Positions 39,386-48,530 of a stretch of DNA of 64,000 nt are shown here, one piece after another. This stretch comes from Candidatus Enterococcus leclercqii (lineage in GTDB: Bacteria > Bacillota > Bacilli > Lactobacillales > Enterococcaceae). The position numbers and the translations under genes are program-made. Numbering within the stretch: the first letter of the stretch is position 1; each line of letters opens with the position of its first letter. The notes below the pieces were generated by a model that was not told the DNA's origin, ran no database searches, and saw nothing but the letters and a program-made list of their open reading frames with translations. Location: contig NZ_MAEH01000014.1 in NCBI RefSeq assembly GCF_009933135.1, positions 496,001-560,000 on the forward strand, given 5' to 3'.

Positions 39386-40108
39386 TTGAATGAACACAGT
39401 TTATCGAAACGACTAGCAATGGTAGGCGCTGAAGTGCCGTCTGGTGCGCGTTTAGCAGACATTGGCTCAGATCATGCTTATTTACCAACAGCATTGATGC
39501 TTGAGGGGAAAATCCAATACGCCGTTGCTGGTGAAGTAGTAAAAGGTCCGTTTGAATCGGCCAAAAGACAGGTGGCTAAAAATGGATTGTCAAATAAAAT
39601 AACTGTACGTTTAGCGGACGGATTGGCGGCTGTCGTTCCGGAAGACCGTATAGATACTGTAACAATTGCCGGAATGGGTGGAACGTTGATTGCTCATATT
39701 TTGGATGAAGGAGTTCGCAGTGGAAAGCTGCAGAAAACTGAGCGACTGATTCTACAGCCAAATGTTGGAGAACAAAATGTCCGCCAATGGTTGATCGCCA
39801 ACGAGTATTGGATTGAAAGAGAACATATTCTAGAAGAAAATGACAAAATCTATGAAATCATCGTTGCCCTTCCAGTAACAGCGGCGAAGACAGACTCACG
39901 TAAAGGGGAATACACGGAAAAAGAACTCTTCTTTGGTCCCTTATTGGCAGTTGAAAAATCACCGATCTTTCTTAAAAAATGGCAGAAGGAACAACAAAAT
40001 CGGCAACGCGTATGGAATCAGCTGCAACAAGCAGGCACCCCTCAAACAGAAAAAATCACGGAGATAAAAGAACAGTTATCCTGGATTGAGGAGATACTGG
40101 CGGACTAG
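39386..40108 (+). CDS. trmK: tRNA (adenine(22)-N(1))-methyltransferase TrmK
   Basis: I choose TTG 39386 (MNEHSLSKRLAMVG...) because GGGAG lies nine bases upstream; an ATG at 39362 would add eight residues without RBS. The 240-residue enzyme has the SAM-binding motif RLADIGSDHAYLP (about 21-33), the catalytic-loop block IAGMGGTLI and the C-terminal coiled-coil of the TrmK family (COG2384), which methylates A22 N1 in tRNA. It precedes the Nif3 gene, as in Bacillus (yqfN-yqfO). Confidence 0.93.
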   Translation: MNEHSLSKRLAMVGAEVPSGARLADIGSDHAYLPTALMLEGKIQYAVAGEVVKGPFESAKRQVAKNGLSNKITVRLADGLAAVVPEDRIDTVTIAGMGGTLIAHILDEGVRSGKLQKTERLILQPNVGEQNVRQWLIANEYWIEREHILEENDKIYEIIVALPVTAAKTDSRKGEYTEKELFFGPLLAVEKSPIFLKKWQKEQQNRQRVWNQLQQAGTPQTEKITEIKEQLSWIEEILAD

Positions 40109-40117
40109 GATAGGCCT

Positions 40118-40157
40118 AAAAACACCGGTAGCTTATTTGTCTATCGGAGTTTTTTTG
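40118..40157 (+). terminator. Hairpin with T tract between trmK and the Nif3 gene
   Basis: CCGGTAG (about 40125-40131) pairs with CTATCGG (40141-40147, one G-T), extended by AA/TT ends, then seven T residues. The Nif3 gene follows, so either it has its own promoter or read-through occurs. Confidence 0.82.
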
Positions 40158-40209
40158 CTGTTTAACGGTGTGTATTTAGTTTAGATTATTTTGCGAGGAG
40201 GAAGCGTAG

Positions 40210-41334
40210 ATGAGTATCGCAGCAAAAACATTTATTCGTCGATTTGAAGAATTTTGTCCCCTTTGGCTGGCTGAAGAAGGAGATCCGGTAGGTCTTCACA
40301 TTGGGACGTTAGATAAATCAGTTAAACGGATTATGATGACCCTGGATGTCCGACCGGAAGTTGTTGCCGAAGCTGTCGCCAAACAAGTGGATTTGATTGT
40401 TGCCAAACATCCCCCTATTTTTCGACCAATTAAACGGTTGACCTCTGATGATCCCCAAAATGCTATGTATATGACATTGGTCAAGCATGACATTGCAGTC
40501 TATGCTGCCCATACCAATATGGATATCATTCACGATGGTCTCAACGACTGGTTTTGTGAGATGCTCGGCATACAGGTAGATGATTATATGACTCGCACCC
40601 ATGTCGAAGGACTGAAAAAATTGGTGGTCTATGTACCGAAAGCAGCGGCTGAAAAGATGCGTTTGGCATTGGGTGCTGCCGGGGCTGGTCAACAGGGAAA
40701 CTATCAGGATACTTCCTACACGATGTTTGGGGAAGGTCGTTTTACGCCAACGAAGGCTGCCCAGCCTTTAATCGGTCACGCTGAAGTTCCGGAAACTGTT
40801 GAAGAAGCTCGGATTGAAGTTATTTTCCCGGAGAAGAAGCAAGGAGAAGTTTTGAAAGCCATGTTTGCGGTTCATCCCTATGAAGAACCAGCATATGATC
40901 TGCTTTCTTTGGATAATGATCCGGTGACTTATGGGATTGGCCGCGTGGGGAACCTCGCACAACCGCTGGCGATTGAAGACTTCTGTCAGCAGGTAAAAAA
41001 AGTATTTGATTTAGATGGGCTGCGTCTAGTAGAACCTCAGCAGGACGCCAAAAAGATGGTTCAGCGAATCGCCATCTGTGGCGGCAGTGGGGGGAACTTT
41101 TACTTGGATGCCCTAGCTAAAAAAGCAGATGTTTATCTCACGGGTGATGTCTATTATCATACGGCCCACGATATGCAGGCACATGGCTTGACGGTAATCG
41201 ATCCGGGGCATAACATTGAACGTGTCTGCATTCCGCGCTTTATTGATAAGATGGAAGCTTGGAAAAAAGAACAAAACTGGGATGTGGAGTTTATCGCTTC
41301 TGAAACGAATACAAATCCCTTCCAGTACCGTTGA
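40210..41334 (+). CDS. Nif3-like dinuclear metal center protein
   Basis: A 374-residue Nif3/YqfO family protein. The Nif3 core is split by an inserted PII-like domain (about residues 125-235, including the FPEKKQGEVLKAMFAVHPYEEPAYDL segment), as in Bacillus YqfO. Metal ligands are visible in AKHPPIF, AAHTNMD and the C-terminal GDVYYHTAHDM and DPGHNIE. The family forms hexameric toroids with two metals per subunit; a GTP cyclohydrolase-like role has been proposed but is unproven. RBS GAGGAGG. Downstream of trmK, a conserved pairing. Confidence 0.9.
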   Translation: MSIAAKTFIRRFEEFCPLWLAEEGDPVGLHIGTLDKSVKRIMMTLDVRPEVVAEAVAKQVDLIVAKHPPIFRPIKRLTSDDPQNAMYMTLVKHDIAVYAAHTNMDIIHDGLNDWFCEMLGIQVDDYMTRTHVEGLKKLVVYVPKAAAEKMRLALGAAGAGQQGNYQDTSYTMFGEGRFTPTKAAQPLIGHAEVPETVEEARIEVIFPEKKQGEVLKAMFAVHPYEEPAYDLLSLDNDPVTYGIGRVGNLAQPLAIEDFCQQVKKVFDLDGLRLVEPQQDAKKMVQRIAICGGSGGNFYLDALAKKADVYLTGDVYYHTAHDMQAHGLTVIDPGHNIERVCIPRFIDKMEAWKKEQNWDVEFIASETNTNPFQYR

Positions 41335-41408
41335 GAGGCTATTGTTAGCTAGTCCGCTTTTTTTGAAACAATACATTTGTCACACACTAATTTTTTGGAG
41401 GAATCAAC

Positions 41409-42641
41409 ATGTACGAAAATTTACTGCCACGCTTTTTGAAATATGTGAAAACTGAAACTCGCTCAAATTCACAGAGTAAAACGACACCGTCAACTGTTAC
41501 TCAGGTTGCCTTCGCTCATGAATTGGAAAAAGAGATGACGGAGTTGGGACTGCAAGAAGTTTTTTATAATGAATCAAACGGTTTTGTGATTGGTACTCTA
41601 CCACCCAACACCGATAAAGACGTACGCACAATTGGTTTTATTGCCCACATGGATACTGCGGATTTCAATGCCGAAAATGTTAATCCTCAAATCATTGAAA
41701 ATTACGATGGGGAATCTACTGTTCAATTGGATGAAGAGGGGAAGTATACCTTAAACACTAAGGATTTTCCGAATTTGAAAAACTACGCGGGTCAGACATT
41801 GATCACAACAGATGGTACGACGCTTTTAGGAGCTGATGATAAGTCAGGTATTGCTGAAATTATGACAGCAATGGAAATTTTGATTAAAAATCCTGAAATT
41901 AAGCATGGCACAATCAAAGTCGCTTTTGGACCGGATGAAGAAATCGGTATCGGCGCTGATAAATTTGATGTCGCTGAGTTTGGGGCAGACTTCGCTTATA
42001 CGATGGACGGCGGACCGGTTGGTGAATTGCAGTTTGAAACCTTCAATGCTGCACAAGCAGAAATCACGATTGAAGGAAAAAATGTGCATCCGGGTACGGC
42101 AAAAGATACGATGATCAATGCGATTCAATTGGCCATTGATTTTCAAAATGCCTTGCCGCAAGATGAAGTTCCAGAAAAAACTGACGGCGCCCAAGGCTTC
42201 TTCCATTTGATGGCAATCTCAGGTTCTCCTGAAGAGGCTAAAATGAGCTATATTATCAGAGACCACGATCGCAAGGCTTTCGAGGAACGCAAACAATTGA
42301 TTGAAGCAACCGCTGAAAAAATCAATGCCCGCTTTGATCATCCTCGCGTCCACGTCGAACAATACGATCAATACTACAATATGCGGGAAATTATCGAAAA
42401 AGACATGTCTATCGTTGAACTGGCTAAAAATGCGATGCTGGCATTAAGCATTGAACCTGTGATTGAACCTGTTCGTGGTGGAACGGACGGATCCAAACTT
42501 TCTCAGATGGGCTTGCCGACACCAAATATTTTTGCCGGTGGTGAAAATATGCACGGCCGCTTTGAATTTGTTTCTCTACAGGCCATGGAAAAGGCTACAG
42601 ATGTTATTGTGAAGATTGCTGAATTGAATGCAGCTGAATAA
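41409..42641 (+). CDS. pepT: Peptidase T (tripeptide aminopeptidase)
   Basis: A 410-residue M20B zinc aminopeptidase that removes the N-terminal residue from tripeptides in the cytoplasm. Metal-site motifs are in order: AHMDTAD (about 78), GADDKSG (about 141), PDEEIG (about 175) and the GxDG/GG motif RGGTDGS near 355. RBS TGGAGGA before ATG 41409. It is a single gene with a strong terminator and fits a peptide-using lactic acid bacterium. Confidence 0.97.
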   Translation: MYENLLPRFLKYVKTETRSNSQSKTTPSTVTQVAFAHELEKEMTELGLQEVFYNESNGFVIGTLPPNTDKDVRTIGFIAHMDTADFNAENVNPQIIENYDGESTVQLDEEGKYTLNTKDFPNLKNYAGQTLITTDGTTLLGADDKSGIAEIMTAMEILIKNPEIKHGTIKVAFGPDEEIGIGADKFDVAEFGADFAYTMDGGPVGELQFETFNAAQAEITIEGKNVHPGTAKDTMINAIQLAIDFQNALPQDEVPEKTDGAQGFFHLMAISGSPEEAKMSYIIRDHDRKAFEERKQLIEATAEKINARFDHPRVHVEQYDQYYNMREIIEKDMSIVELAKNAMLALSIEPVIEPVRGGTDGSKLSQMGLPTPNIFAGGENMHGRFEFVSLQAMEKATDVIVKIAELNAAE

Positions 42642-42647
42642 ATGTAA

Positions 42648-42696
42648 AAAAACTTCTGAAAAACTGGTTGAGTCTGTCAGTTTTTCAGAAGTTTTT
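42648..42696 (+). terminator. Intrinsic terminator of pepT
   Basis: AAAAACTTCTGAAAAACTG pairs with CAGTTTTTCAGAAGTTTTT around an 11-base loop. A/T ends on both arms mean it could also serve the convergent minus-strand gene. Confidence 0.9.
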
Positions 42697-42740
42697 GTGT
42701 GCCAAAGCTGTGTTCCAGACAATCAGTTTTGCTCCAGATT

Positions 42741-43670
42741 TTAAGGAAGCAAATCTTTTGGTTGATCTGTATCTTGGGAAAGTAGCTGGTGATCAAGAGC
42801 AGTCATTTTTTGATTGGCCTCCTCGTACAAGGCGGGGATTTGCTTTAATAGCTGCTGTGATAAGGCCAGGGGATCTTCTACACTGGTAGTTTTAAGTTCT
42901 ACCGTCGAAACTTCTTTTACCAGTTTCTCTATGATGCCGCAGGTTTGATCCACAACTTCAGCTGGTAATAAGGCTGTATTATAGGAAGCGTAGAGGGTAC
43001 TCACCGCTGTGATAGTAGCGGCATATTGCAATAACCAGGTGAAAATGTACTGTAGGTCCAATTCGGCTACATCTTTAGAAGCAATCCTAGAAACGAGAGT
43101 TGCGACTGGAAGTAGCAGTGAGGGAGGCTGCAGTTCATTTAGCGACAAGTTTTCTTCTTCAAGATTTTGATGTTGGGCCAAGTCTAATCGATAGGAGACA
43201 AAAAGGAGCTGATCCAAGGTTTCTAGTACAAAAACACCGGTGGCTTTATCTTTTTTGTAAGTAGTCGTTTCTGGAAGTACGGTTTGCGCCTGCTTTTTAT
43301 TGATCAACCAGGGAGTCGGTTTGATATAGAGGTTGAGATACCGTTCTTTTGAACTGACCAGCTGATTTAGCAGCGATTTCTTTGAAGTGGATGCTGTCAA
43401 TTCTTCCGCCCATTGCTTATCAGTTATTTTTTTTAAGATTATCAGGTAATCCTCCCGAAGACTCAGCTCGTTTACCGCTTTTTTATCGGAAGAATTGAAG
43501 CCTTGTACAGCATAATAAGCAACCTCCCAGCAGTTGGCTTGTCTTGCCAACTCATTGAGCGCAGACACTTCAATGACTTTCCCCGGCTGTGAAGACAGAG
43601 AAGATTTCATGGCAGCAAGAAATTCTGTTTGTGCCTCGCTTAAAAGTGACTTGTTGGAAAAAAAGGCCAT
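42741..43670 (-). CDS. Protein of unknown function
   Basis: I do not recognise this 309-residue protein. It is soluble, rich in Leu, Ser, Thr and Gln, and probably mostly helical; no signal peptide, no catalytic motif. Start ATG 43670 follows GAGGTGATGAATA, a good RBS. It lies alone on the minus strand between pepT and the DHH gene, convergent with pepT. Codon use is like the neighbours. A cytoplasmic scaffold or regulator is possible but not supported by any motif. Confidence 0.72.
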   Translation of the reverse strand: MAFFSNKSLLSEAQTEFLAAMKSSLSSQPGKVIEVSALNELARQANCWEVAYYAVQGFNSSDKKAVNELSLREDYLIILKKITDKQWAEELTASTSKKSLLNQLVSSKERYLNLYIKPTPWLINKKQAQTVLPETTTYKKDKATGVFVLETLDQLLFVSYRLDLAQHQNLEEENLSLNELQPPSLLLPVATLVSRIASKDVAELDLQYIFTWLLQYAATITAVSTLYASYNTALLPAEVVDQTCGIIEKLVKEVSTVELKTTSVEDPLALSQQLLKQIPALYEEANQKMTALDHQLLSQDTDQPKDLLP

Positions 43671-43807
43671 TATTCATCACCTCGGTTTTCTTATTATTCT
43701 AGCGTTTTTAAGGTGGCTGTACAAGGCAAAGACAACGGCGGTACTTTTGAGGGAGTCTTTGGGATTGAACACCTACCTTAATTTGTGTGGCACTTTGACT
43801 GAATCAT

Positions 43808-43836
43808 TTGCACCGATGACGTGAAAAAGGTAGAAT
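43808..43836 (+). promoter_or_regulatory. Promoter of the DHH phosphoesterase gene
   Basis: TTGCAC (43808-43813), 17-base spacer, TAGAAT (43831-43836), leaving a leader of about 120 bases. Confidence 0.68.
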
Positions 43837-43842
43837 AAACAG

Positions 43843-43961
43843 TGTTTTGCCAAAGCGGGTAAGCTAGTCTTTTTATACACGCCGGGAGAAGCTACAAGAC
43901 TTTTGAAAAGTCGGCACCGGAAAAATAGTGACACGATCTGAAAGAAAGCAGGAAGATTACC
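43843..43961 (+). promoter_or_regulatory. Leader of the DHH gene with a motif shared with the DUF1149 leader
   Basis: It contains GCCGGGAGAAGCTACAAGAC (about 43881-43900) followed by the hairpin GACTTTTGAAAAGTC and then CACCGG, which can close on the first CCGG. The DUF1149 leader has GCCGGGAAATCGTACAAGAC plus a hairpin in the same place (15 of 20 identical). No known RNA class recognised. Confidence 0.4.
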
Positions 43962-44999
43962 ATGACGAAGTATCTTATCAAACGTTTTTCACATACCGAC
44001 CTGGATGGTGTCGGTTCAGCATTATTATTGCCAAATGTTTTACAAGAATTTCCGGAGTTTGCAGATGCAGATTATTTGCCAGTCACCTATAGTGAGCCGG
44101 GAAATGAAGGAACCATCGATCCAAATGTAGAGAGTTTTATGGAAAATAATACGGAAGCCGTTACTCATCTGTTTATCACAGATATTTGTCCCTCGCTTCC
44201 AGTCGTTCGCAAATTGGCTGCGTATTGCCAAGAAAAAAATATTCAATGGAAAATCTATGACCATCATATTTCCTCAATGGAAATCAAGGAGGCATTTCCC
44301 GAAAATGCCCGAATTGCAGTTATGGACGAGACGACTGGGCTCAAACATTCTGGGACATCGGTGATTTTCAAAGAATTACTCAAAAAAATGCCTACTCAGC
44401 TGTTTGGCGATGAAAAATGGGAGCGATTGGCGCGGGTAGCAGATTGCATTCGCTGTTACGACTGTTGGGACTGGCAGGCGAATCCTACAGCTGCTTATAA
44501 AGAAGAGGCCAAAGACTTCAATAACCTGTTTTACTTTTTCAGCTCTGAAAAGCGAATTGAATTGATGGCTTCAGTGATGGTAAACGGATTGAGCTATTTG
44601 GATCAGTATCAGGATATTGTCACGGCGATGCAGGAAAAAGAAGCAGACTACATCCATGGCAAATTGAAACGCGCCCAGTTTGGCACGTTGGCTGATTTAC
44701 GCTTTGCTTATGTTTTTGGCGAGCAGTATCAATCTTCGTTAGGGAATGCACTGGCAGCTATGGAAGATCCAGAGACGGGTGAGGTTGTTGATTTTGGTAT
44801 GGTGATTGTCGGTGGTGGAGTTTCCTTGCGGGGAATCAAAGAAAATGTCGATTTATCTGTGATTGCAAAACGTTTCTTTAACGGTGGTGGTCATCAGAAA
44901 GCCTCAGGAGGCAGCTTCTTCAAACAGGAATTGTTTATTAAAGATTATGCAGCTCCTTCTGATGAAGAGAAACTGTTATTATCGATTACAAATAGCTGA
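43962..44999 (+). CDS. DHH family phosphoesterase
   Basis: A 345-residue protein with the DHH domain (HTDLDGVG at about 11-18, ITDICPS, YDHHIS near 95) and a C-terminal DHHA1 domain with GGGHQKASGG. All Mn-binding Asp/His positions look present. The length and lack of membrane or PAS domains set it apart from GdpP; it may hydrolyse short oligonucleotides (nanoRNA) or pApA, as related cytoplasmic DHH-DHHA1 proteins do, but the substrate is inferred only from the family. Single-gene unit with promoter, leader and terminator. Confidence 0.88.
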   Translation: MTKYLIKRFSHTDLDGVGSALLLPNVLQEFPEFADADYLPVTYSEPGNEGTIDPNVESFMENNTEAVTHLFITDICPSLPVVRKLAAYCQEKNIQWKIYDHHISSMEIKEAFPENARIAVMDETTGLKHSGTSVIFKELLKKMPTQLFGDEKWERLARVADCIRCYDCWDWQANPTAAYKEEAKDFNNLFYFFSSEKRIELMASVMVNGLSYLDQYQDIVTAMQEKEADYIHGKLKRAQFGTLADLRFAYVFGEQYQSSLGNALAAMEDPETGEVVDFGMVIVGGGVSLRGIKENVDLSVIAKRFFNGGGHQKASGGSFFKQELFIKDYAAPSDEEKLLLSITNS

Positions 45000-45034
45000 A
45001 AAAACGTGGTAGCTGTGGCTGCCACGTTTTTTTG
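45000..45034 (+). terminator. Intrinsic terminator of the DHH gene
   Basis: AAAAACGTGGTAGC pairs with GCTGCCACGTTTTT (one mismatch) around a TGTG loop, with seven T residues at the end. Confidence 0.93.
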
Positions 45035-45179
45035 CCAAAAGCTCCGGCTATCTCTTTTTATTTTGATAAAATGAGCAGATGAATTTCCTATTTTTCTAGT
45101 AACGTGTATCATAATAACTGTAAAAAGTATTAATTAATGAGCATTTTTTGTATGACGAAGATAGAAGGAGGAAGTTGAA

Positions 45180-45425
45180 ATGGGATTTATTTGGTCATTA
45201 ATCGTAGGTGGAATCATTGGTGTAATTGCCGGGGCTATTACTAATAAAGGTGGCTCTATGGGCTTGATTGCAAATGTAGTAGCAGGCCTGGTGGGTTCTG
45301 CTGTAGGACAAGCACTTTTCGGCAGTTGGGGCCCAATCATTGGCGGGATGGCAGTTGTACCTTCCATTATTGGTGCTGTCATTGTGGTGGCAGTTGTTTC
45401 ATTTTTCTTTGGACGCAGTAAATAG
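45180..45425 (+). CDS. GlsB/YeaQ/YmgE family membrane protein
   Basis: An 81-residue very hydrophobic protein with three predicted helices and Gly-rich packing motifs (GGIIGVIAGAITNKG, GLVGSAVGQALFG). This is the transglycosylase-associated/GlsB family, seen in general stress and cell-envelope stress responses in enterococci (GlsB accompanies Gls24). Here no gls24-like gene is adjacent. RBS AGGAGGAAG. The gene ends just before copy C of the repeat element, which can terminate it. Confidence 0.88.
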   Translation: MGFIWSLIVGGIIGVIAGAITNKGGSMGLIANVVAGLVGSAVGQALFGSWGPIIGGMAVVPSIIGAVIVVAVVSFFFGRSK

Positions 45426-45438
45426 CTGTAATTCATTT

Positions 45439-45570
45439 GGACTTTTAACAATGAAAAGCCAAGTCATTTCCACTTTTTAATGGAAGTGACTTGGCTTTTC
45501 TGGGCTCACGTTTCCTAGTATTCCCTTCAGAGGACGGAGACTAGGTGATTGCCACAGTTGTTGTACCCAA
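45439..45570 (-). repeat. Intergenic hairpin element, copy C (inverted; bidirectional terminator)
   Basis: Read on the minus strand it has CTGTGGCAATCACC, CTCCGTCC, linker AGGAAACGTGAGCCC, hairpin AAAAGCCAAGTCACTTCCA with TGGAAATGACTTGGCTTTT, and exit CATTGTTAAAAG. This is the same order and the same linker and exit words as copies A2 and B. The stem (45454-45499 on plus) ends in A4/T4 on both sides, so it can terminate the GlsB gene and trpS, which converge here. Confidence 0.8.
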
Positions 45571-45581
45571 AATTCAGTTGT

Positions 45582-46592
45582 TTAAGCGAAATAATTAATT
45601 CCCATGGCTGATTTGACTTCGGCCAAAGTCGCAGCAGCCACTTGCTCTGCATCCTCACTGCCTTTTTTCAACATCGCCATCACAGCAGCCGGGTCTTTTG
45701 CAAACTCTTCACGACGCGCACGGATTGGGCCAAACTCAGCTTCTAAAATGTCAATCAGGTAGCGTTTGATCTTCACATCGCCCAAACCGCCGCGACGATA
45801 GTGAGCTTTCATTTCCTCGATTGCTTCTTTGTCGGTTCCAAAGACATCCAGGTAAGTAAAGACCATGTTGCCTTCTACTTGGCCGGGATCTTCCACATGA
45901 ATGTGCTTGGGATCGGTATACATGCTCATAACTTTTTTAGCCAAGACATCGGCAGGATCGGAAATATAGATACCATTGCCCAATGATTTACTCATTTTAC
46001 CGTTACCATCGATACCGGGAAGACGGCCTTGTCCTTTTGGTGGCAAAACGGCTTTCGGTTCCACTAAAACCTCTCTATAAGTGTTGTTAAAGGAATGAAC
46101 GATTTCTTGAGTCTGTTCTAACATCGGTTTTTGGTCTTCGCCGACGGGCACTAGATTTGCCTTAAATGCTGTGATGTCAGCAGCTTGAGAGACGGGGTAA
46201 ATAAAGAAACCTGTTGGAACACCTTCACCAAAGTTTTTTTGTTCAATCTCTGTTTTAACGGTTGGGTTGCGTCGAACGCGCCCAACAGAGACAAGATTCA
46301 GATAATACATAGTCAGTTCCGCCAACTGAGGAATCATAGATTGGATAAAGATAGTCGTTTTTGAAGGATCCAAGCCGATTGCCAGGTAATCCAAAGCGAC
46401 TTCCAGAACATTAGCAGAAACTTTTTCGGGATTTTTTGCATTATCTGTCAAGGCCTGCATATCCGCAATCATGATGTACAATTTGTTGTCAGGATCTGCC
46501 TGCATTTCAACACGTTTTTTTAAAGATCCAACGTAGTGTCCCAAATGGAGTTTTCCGGTGGGGCGATCGCCGGTTAGTATGGTATTACTCAA
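45582..46592 (-). CDS. trpS: Tryptophan--tRNA ligase
   Basis: I start at TTG 46592 ([22 protein letters not shown]) because AAGGAGCAGGTG lies just upstream; the earlier codons of the frame have no RBS. The 336-residue class I synthetase has the HIGH-type motif HLGHY (about 17-21) and the KMSKS motif in [11 protein letters not shown]. It belongs to the slightly longer TrpS type with the GKMSKSLGN signature. The leader shows no T-box, unlike thrS. Transcribed toward the GlsB gene and ended by copy C of the repeat. Confidence 0.96.
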   Translation of the reverse strand: MSNTILTGDRPTGKLHLGHYVGSLKKRVEMQADPDNKLYIMIADMQALTDNAKNPEKVSANVLEVALDYLAIGLDPSKTTIFIQSMIPQLAELTMYYLNLVSVGRVRRNPTVKTEIEQKNFGEGVPTGFFIYPVSQAADITAFKANLVPVGEDQKPMLEQTQEIVHSFNNTYREVLVEPKAVLPPKGQGRLPGIDGNGKMSKSLGNGIYISDPADVLAKKVMSMYTDPKHIHVEDPGQVEGNMVFTYLDVFGTDKEAIEEMKAHYRRGGLGDVKIKRYLIDILEAEFGPIRARREEFAKDPAAVMAMLKKGSEDAEQVAAATLAEVKSAMGINYFA

Positions 46593-46876
46593 TGATTTCA
46601 CCTGCTCCTTAATTATTGTTTCTGTTTCAGTGTACCTTTTTTTAGAAGAATAGACAACTGACTCTATCAAGAAGTTGGACCTTTAGGACACTGCTTGCCA
46701 GCGGATTCAAATCCGCAAAAAATGAAAGAAAATTGCTAGTGACTATTATGAATATTTGATGAATAAAAAACTTGATATTTCTCGCAATTTGCATTGAATC
46801 ACGAATGTTGTTGCTTGGATTTGCCGAATAATTTCGGGAATATTCAGAAAATAGCCGGTATAAAGAGATATTTTTC
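46593..46876. other. Intergenic region between trpS and the ABC transporter, with a short palindrome
   Basis: The divergent region carries a near-perfect palindrome GCGGATTCAAATCCGC (46701-46716), and a direct repeat of ATGAATA near 46747-46767 resembling ArgR-type half sites. I see no T-box for trpS and no further gene. An operator role for either palindrome or repeats is a guess. Confidence 0.35.
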
Positions 46877-46906
46877 TTTACAAGTTCTCAAAAATATCGC
46901 TATAAT
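46877..46906 (+). promoter_or_regulatory. Promoter of the amino acid ABC transporter operon
   Basis: TTTACA (46877-46882), 18-base spacer, TATAAT (46901-46906), 46 bases before the ATPase gene. Confidence 0.75.
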
Positions 46907-46951
46907 AATGAGTAAATGCCAAAATGAGTATGAAATAAGGGGGATGACTGC

Positions 46952-47689
46952 ATGGCGATGATCGAGTTTGCGAATGTAGAAAAATTTTACGGAAAGTTTC
47001 ATGCATTAAAAAATATTAATTTACAATTTGAACAGGGTGAAGTCGTTGTTGTAATTGGGCCATCTGGTTCCGGGAAAAGCACCATGTTACGCTGCATCAA
47101 TGGTCTTGAAAGTATTACTTCCGGTGAACTTTTGATTAATGACAAGGATTTGCATGATAAAAATACCAAGTTGACTGAGGTTCGCAAAAATATCGGGATG
47201 GTTTTCCAACATTTCAACCTCTATCCAAACAAGACCGTTTTGGAAAATATCACCTTGGCACCGATTAAAGTATTGAAAGAGTCTCAAGAAGAAGCGACGA
47301 AAACCGCTGAAAAACTGTTGGATCGTGTCGGAATGTTGGATAAAAAAGATGTGTATCCATCAACACTTTCCGGTGGCCAACAGCAACGGGTGGCTATTGC
47401 TCGCGGACTGGCTATGAAACCCGAAGTCTTGTTGTTCGATGAACCAACGTCAGCGCTGGATCCGGAAATGATCGGTGACGTCTTGAATGTTATGAAAAAA
47501 ATCGCGAAAGACGGAATGACGATGATTGTAGTTACTCACGAAATGGGCTTTGCACGAGAAGTTGCTGATCGAGTGATTTTCATGGCAGATGGCGAAGTCG
47601 TTGAAGAAAGCCGCAATCCGGAAGATTTCTTTGAAAATCCTCAGTCTGATCGCGCCCAACAATTTATCAGTAAAGTTATCAATCATTGA
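46952..47689 (+). CDS. glnQ: Polar amino acid ABC transporter, ATP-binding protein
   Basis: A 245-residue ABC ATPase with Walker [10 protein letters not shown] (about 36-44), signature LSGGQQQR, Walker [13 protein letters not shown] and the switch His in VVTHEMGF. Closest to GlnQ-type ATPases of the glutamine/glutamate/arginine importers. It is the first gene of a four-gene operon (ATPase, lipoprotein, two permeases) with gaps of 15-20 bases. The symbol reflects the family; the exact amino acid is not fixed. Confidence 0.92.
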   Translation: MAMIEFANVEKFYGKFHALKNINLQFEQGEVVVVIGPSGSGKSTMLRCINGLESITSGELLINDKDLHDKNTKLTEVRKNIGMVFQHFNLYPNKTVLENITLAPIKVLKESQEEATKTAEKLLDRVGMLDKKDVYPSTLSGGQQQRVAIARGLAMKPEVLLFDEPTSALDPEMIGDVLNVMKKIAKDGMTMIVVTHEMGFAREVADRVIFMADGEVVEESRNPEDFFENPQSDRAQQFISKVINH

Positions 47690-47704
47690 TTCGGAGGGGA
47701 ACAT

Positions 47705-48514
47705 ATGAAGAAAAGACTGCTTTCACTACTATCCCTCTGTTTACTTGTCATCACGCTGACTGCTTGTGGTGAAAAAGTAGCCGATCGGGATATTGCAAAA
47801 ACCAGTAAAGAGGAAAACCAGATCACCTGGGGAGTCAAAAACGACACCCGTTTGTTTGGGATGATGGACGTCAAGACCAAAGAGGTCAAAGGGTTTGATA
47901 TTGATATTGCTCGCGGGATTACAGAAAAAATCTTAGGAGCTGACGGCAGTGCTGTTTTTGTGGAAGTGACTTCCAAAACGCGCATCCCTTTATTGAAAAA
48001 CGGCAATATTGACGCTATCATCGCTACTATGACTATTACAGAAGAACGCAAGCAGCAAGTGAATTTCTCAGATGTTTATTTTGATGCCGGTCAGTCACTG
48101 CTTGTAAAAAAGGGCAGTAAAATCAAGAGCATCAATGATTTGGGGGCTGACACCACCGTTTTGGCGGTAAAAGGTTCAACTTCTGTGGACAATATCAAAA
48201 AAGCTGCCCCCGAAGCCAAAGTTTTGGAGTGGGAAAACTACGCAGAGTGCTTTACTGCTCTTCAATCCGGACAAGGGGATGCAATGACTACCGATAACGC
48301 GATTCTTTTGGGGATGGCCTCACAAAATCCGGATTATGAATTGGCAGGAGGTGCTTTTACCAAAGAACCCTATGGAATTGCCATCAACAAAGGCCAGGAT
48401 AACTTTTTAGCTGAGGTTAACCAAGCACTCCATGAAATGCATGAAGATGGAACCTATGATCGCATTTATGACAAGTGGTTTCCGGATTCTGATGATGGCC
48501 GAGTGAAAGAATAA
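47705..48514 (+). CDS. Amino acid ABC transporter substrate-binding lipoprotein
   Basis: A 269-residue type 3 solute-binding protein. The signal peptide ends in the lipobox LTAC (Cys21), so it is lipid anchored on the outer face of the membrane. The SBP_bac_3 fold is clear: KGFDIDIARGI, TITEERKQQVNFSDVYF and AVKGSTSVDNI. Relatives bind glutamine, glutamate or aspartate; the ligand Arg/Asp positions fit an amino acid but do not discriminate. Second gene of the transporter operon, RBS GGAGGGG. Confidence 0.92.
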   Translation: MKKRLLSLLSLCLLVITLTACGEKVADRDIAKTSKEENQITWGVKNDTRLFGMMDVKTKEVKGFDIDIARGITEKILGADGSAVFVEVTSKTRIPLLKNGNIDAIIATMTITEERKQQVNFSDVYFDAGQSLLVKKGSKIKSINDLGADTTVLAVKGSTSVDNIKKAAPEAKVLEWENYAECFTALQSGQGDAMTTDNAILLGMASQNPDYELAGGAFTKEPYGIAINKGQDNFLAEVNQALHEMHEDGTYDRIYDKWFPDSDDGRVKE

Positions 48515-48530
48515 GAAAGGAGCAGCGCGC

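Noticed and set aside
42668-42889. 73-codon plus-strand frame opposite the unknown minus-strand gene
   Set aside because: Antisense shadow of the better supported gene at 42741-43670; starts inside the pepT terminator.
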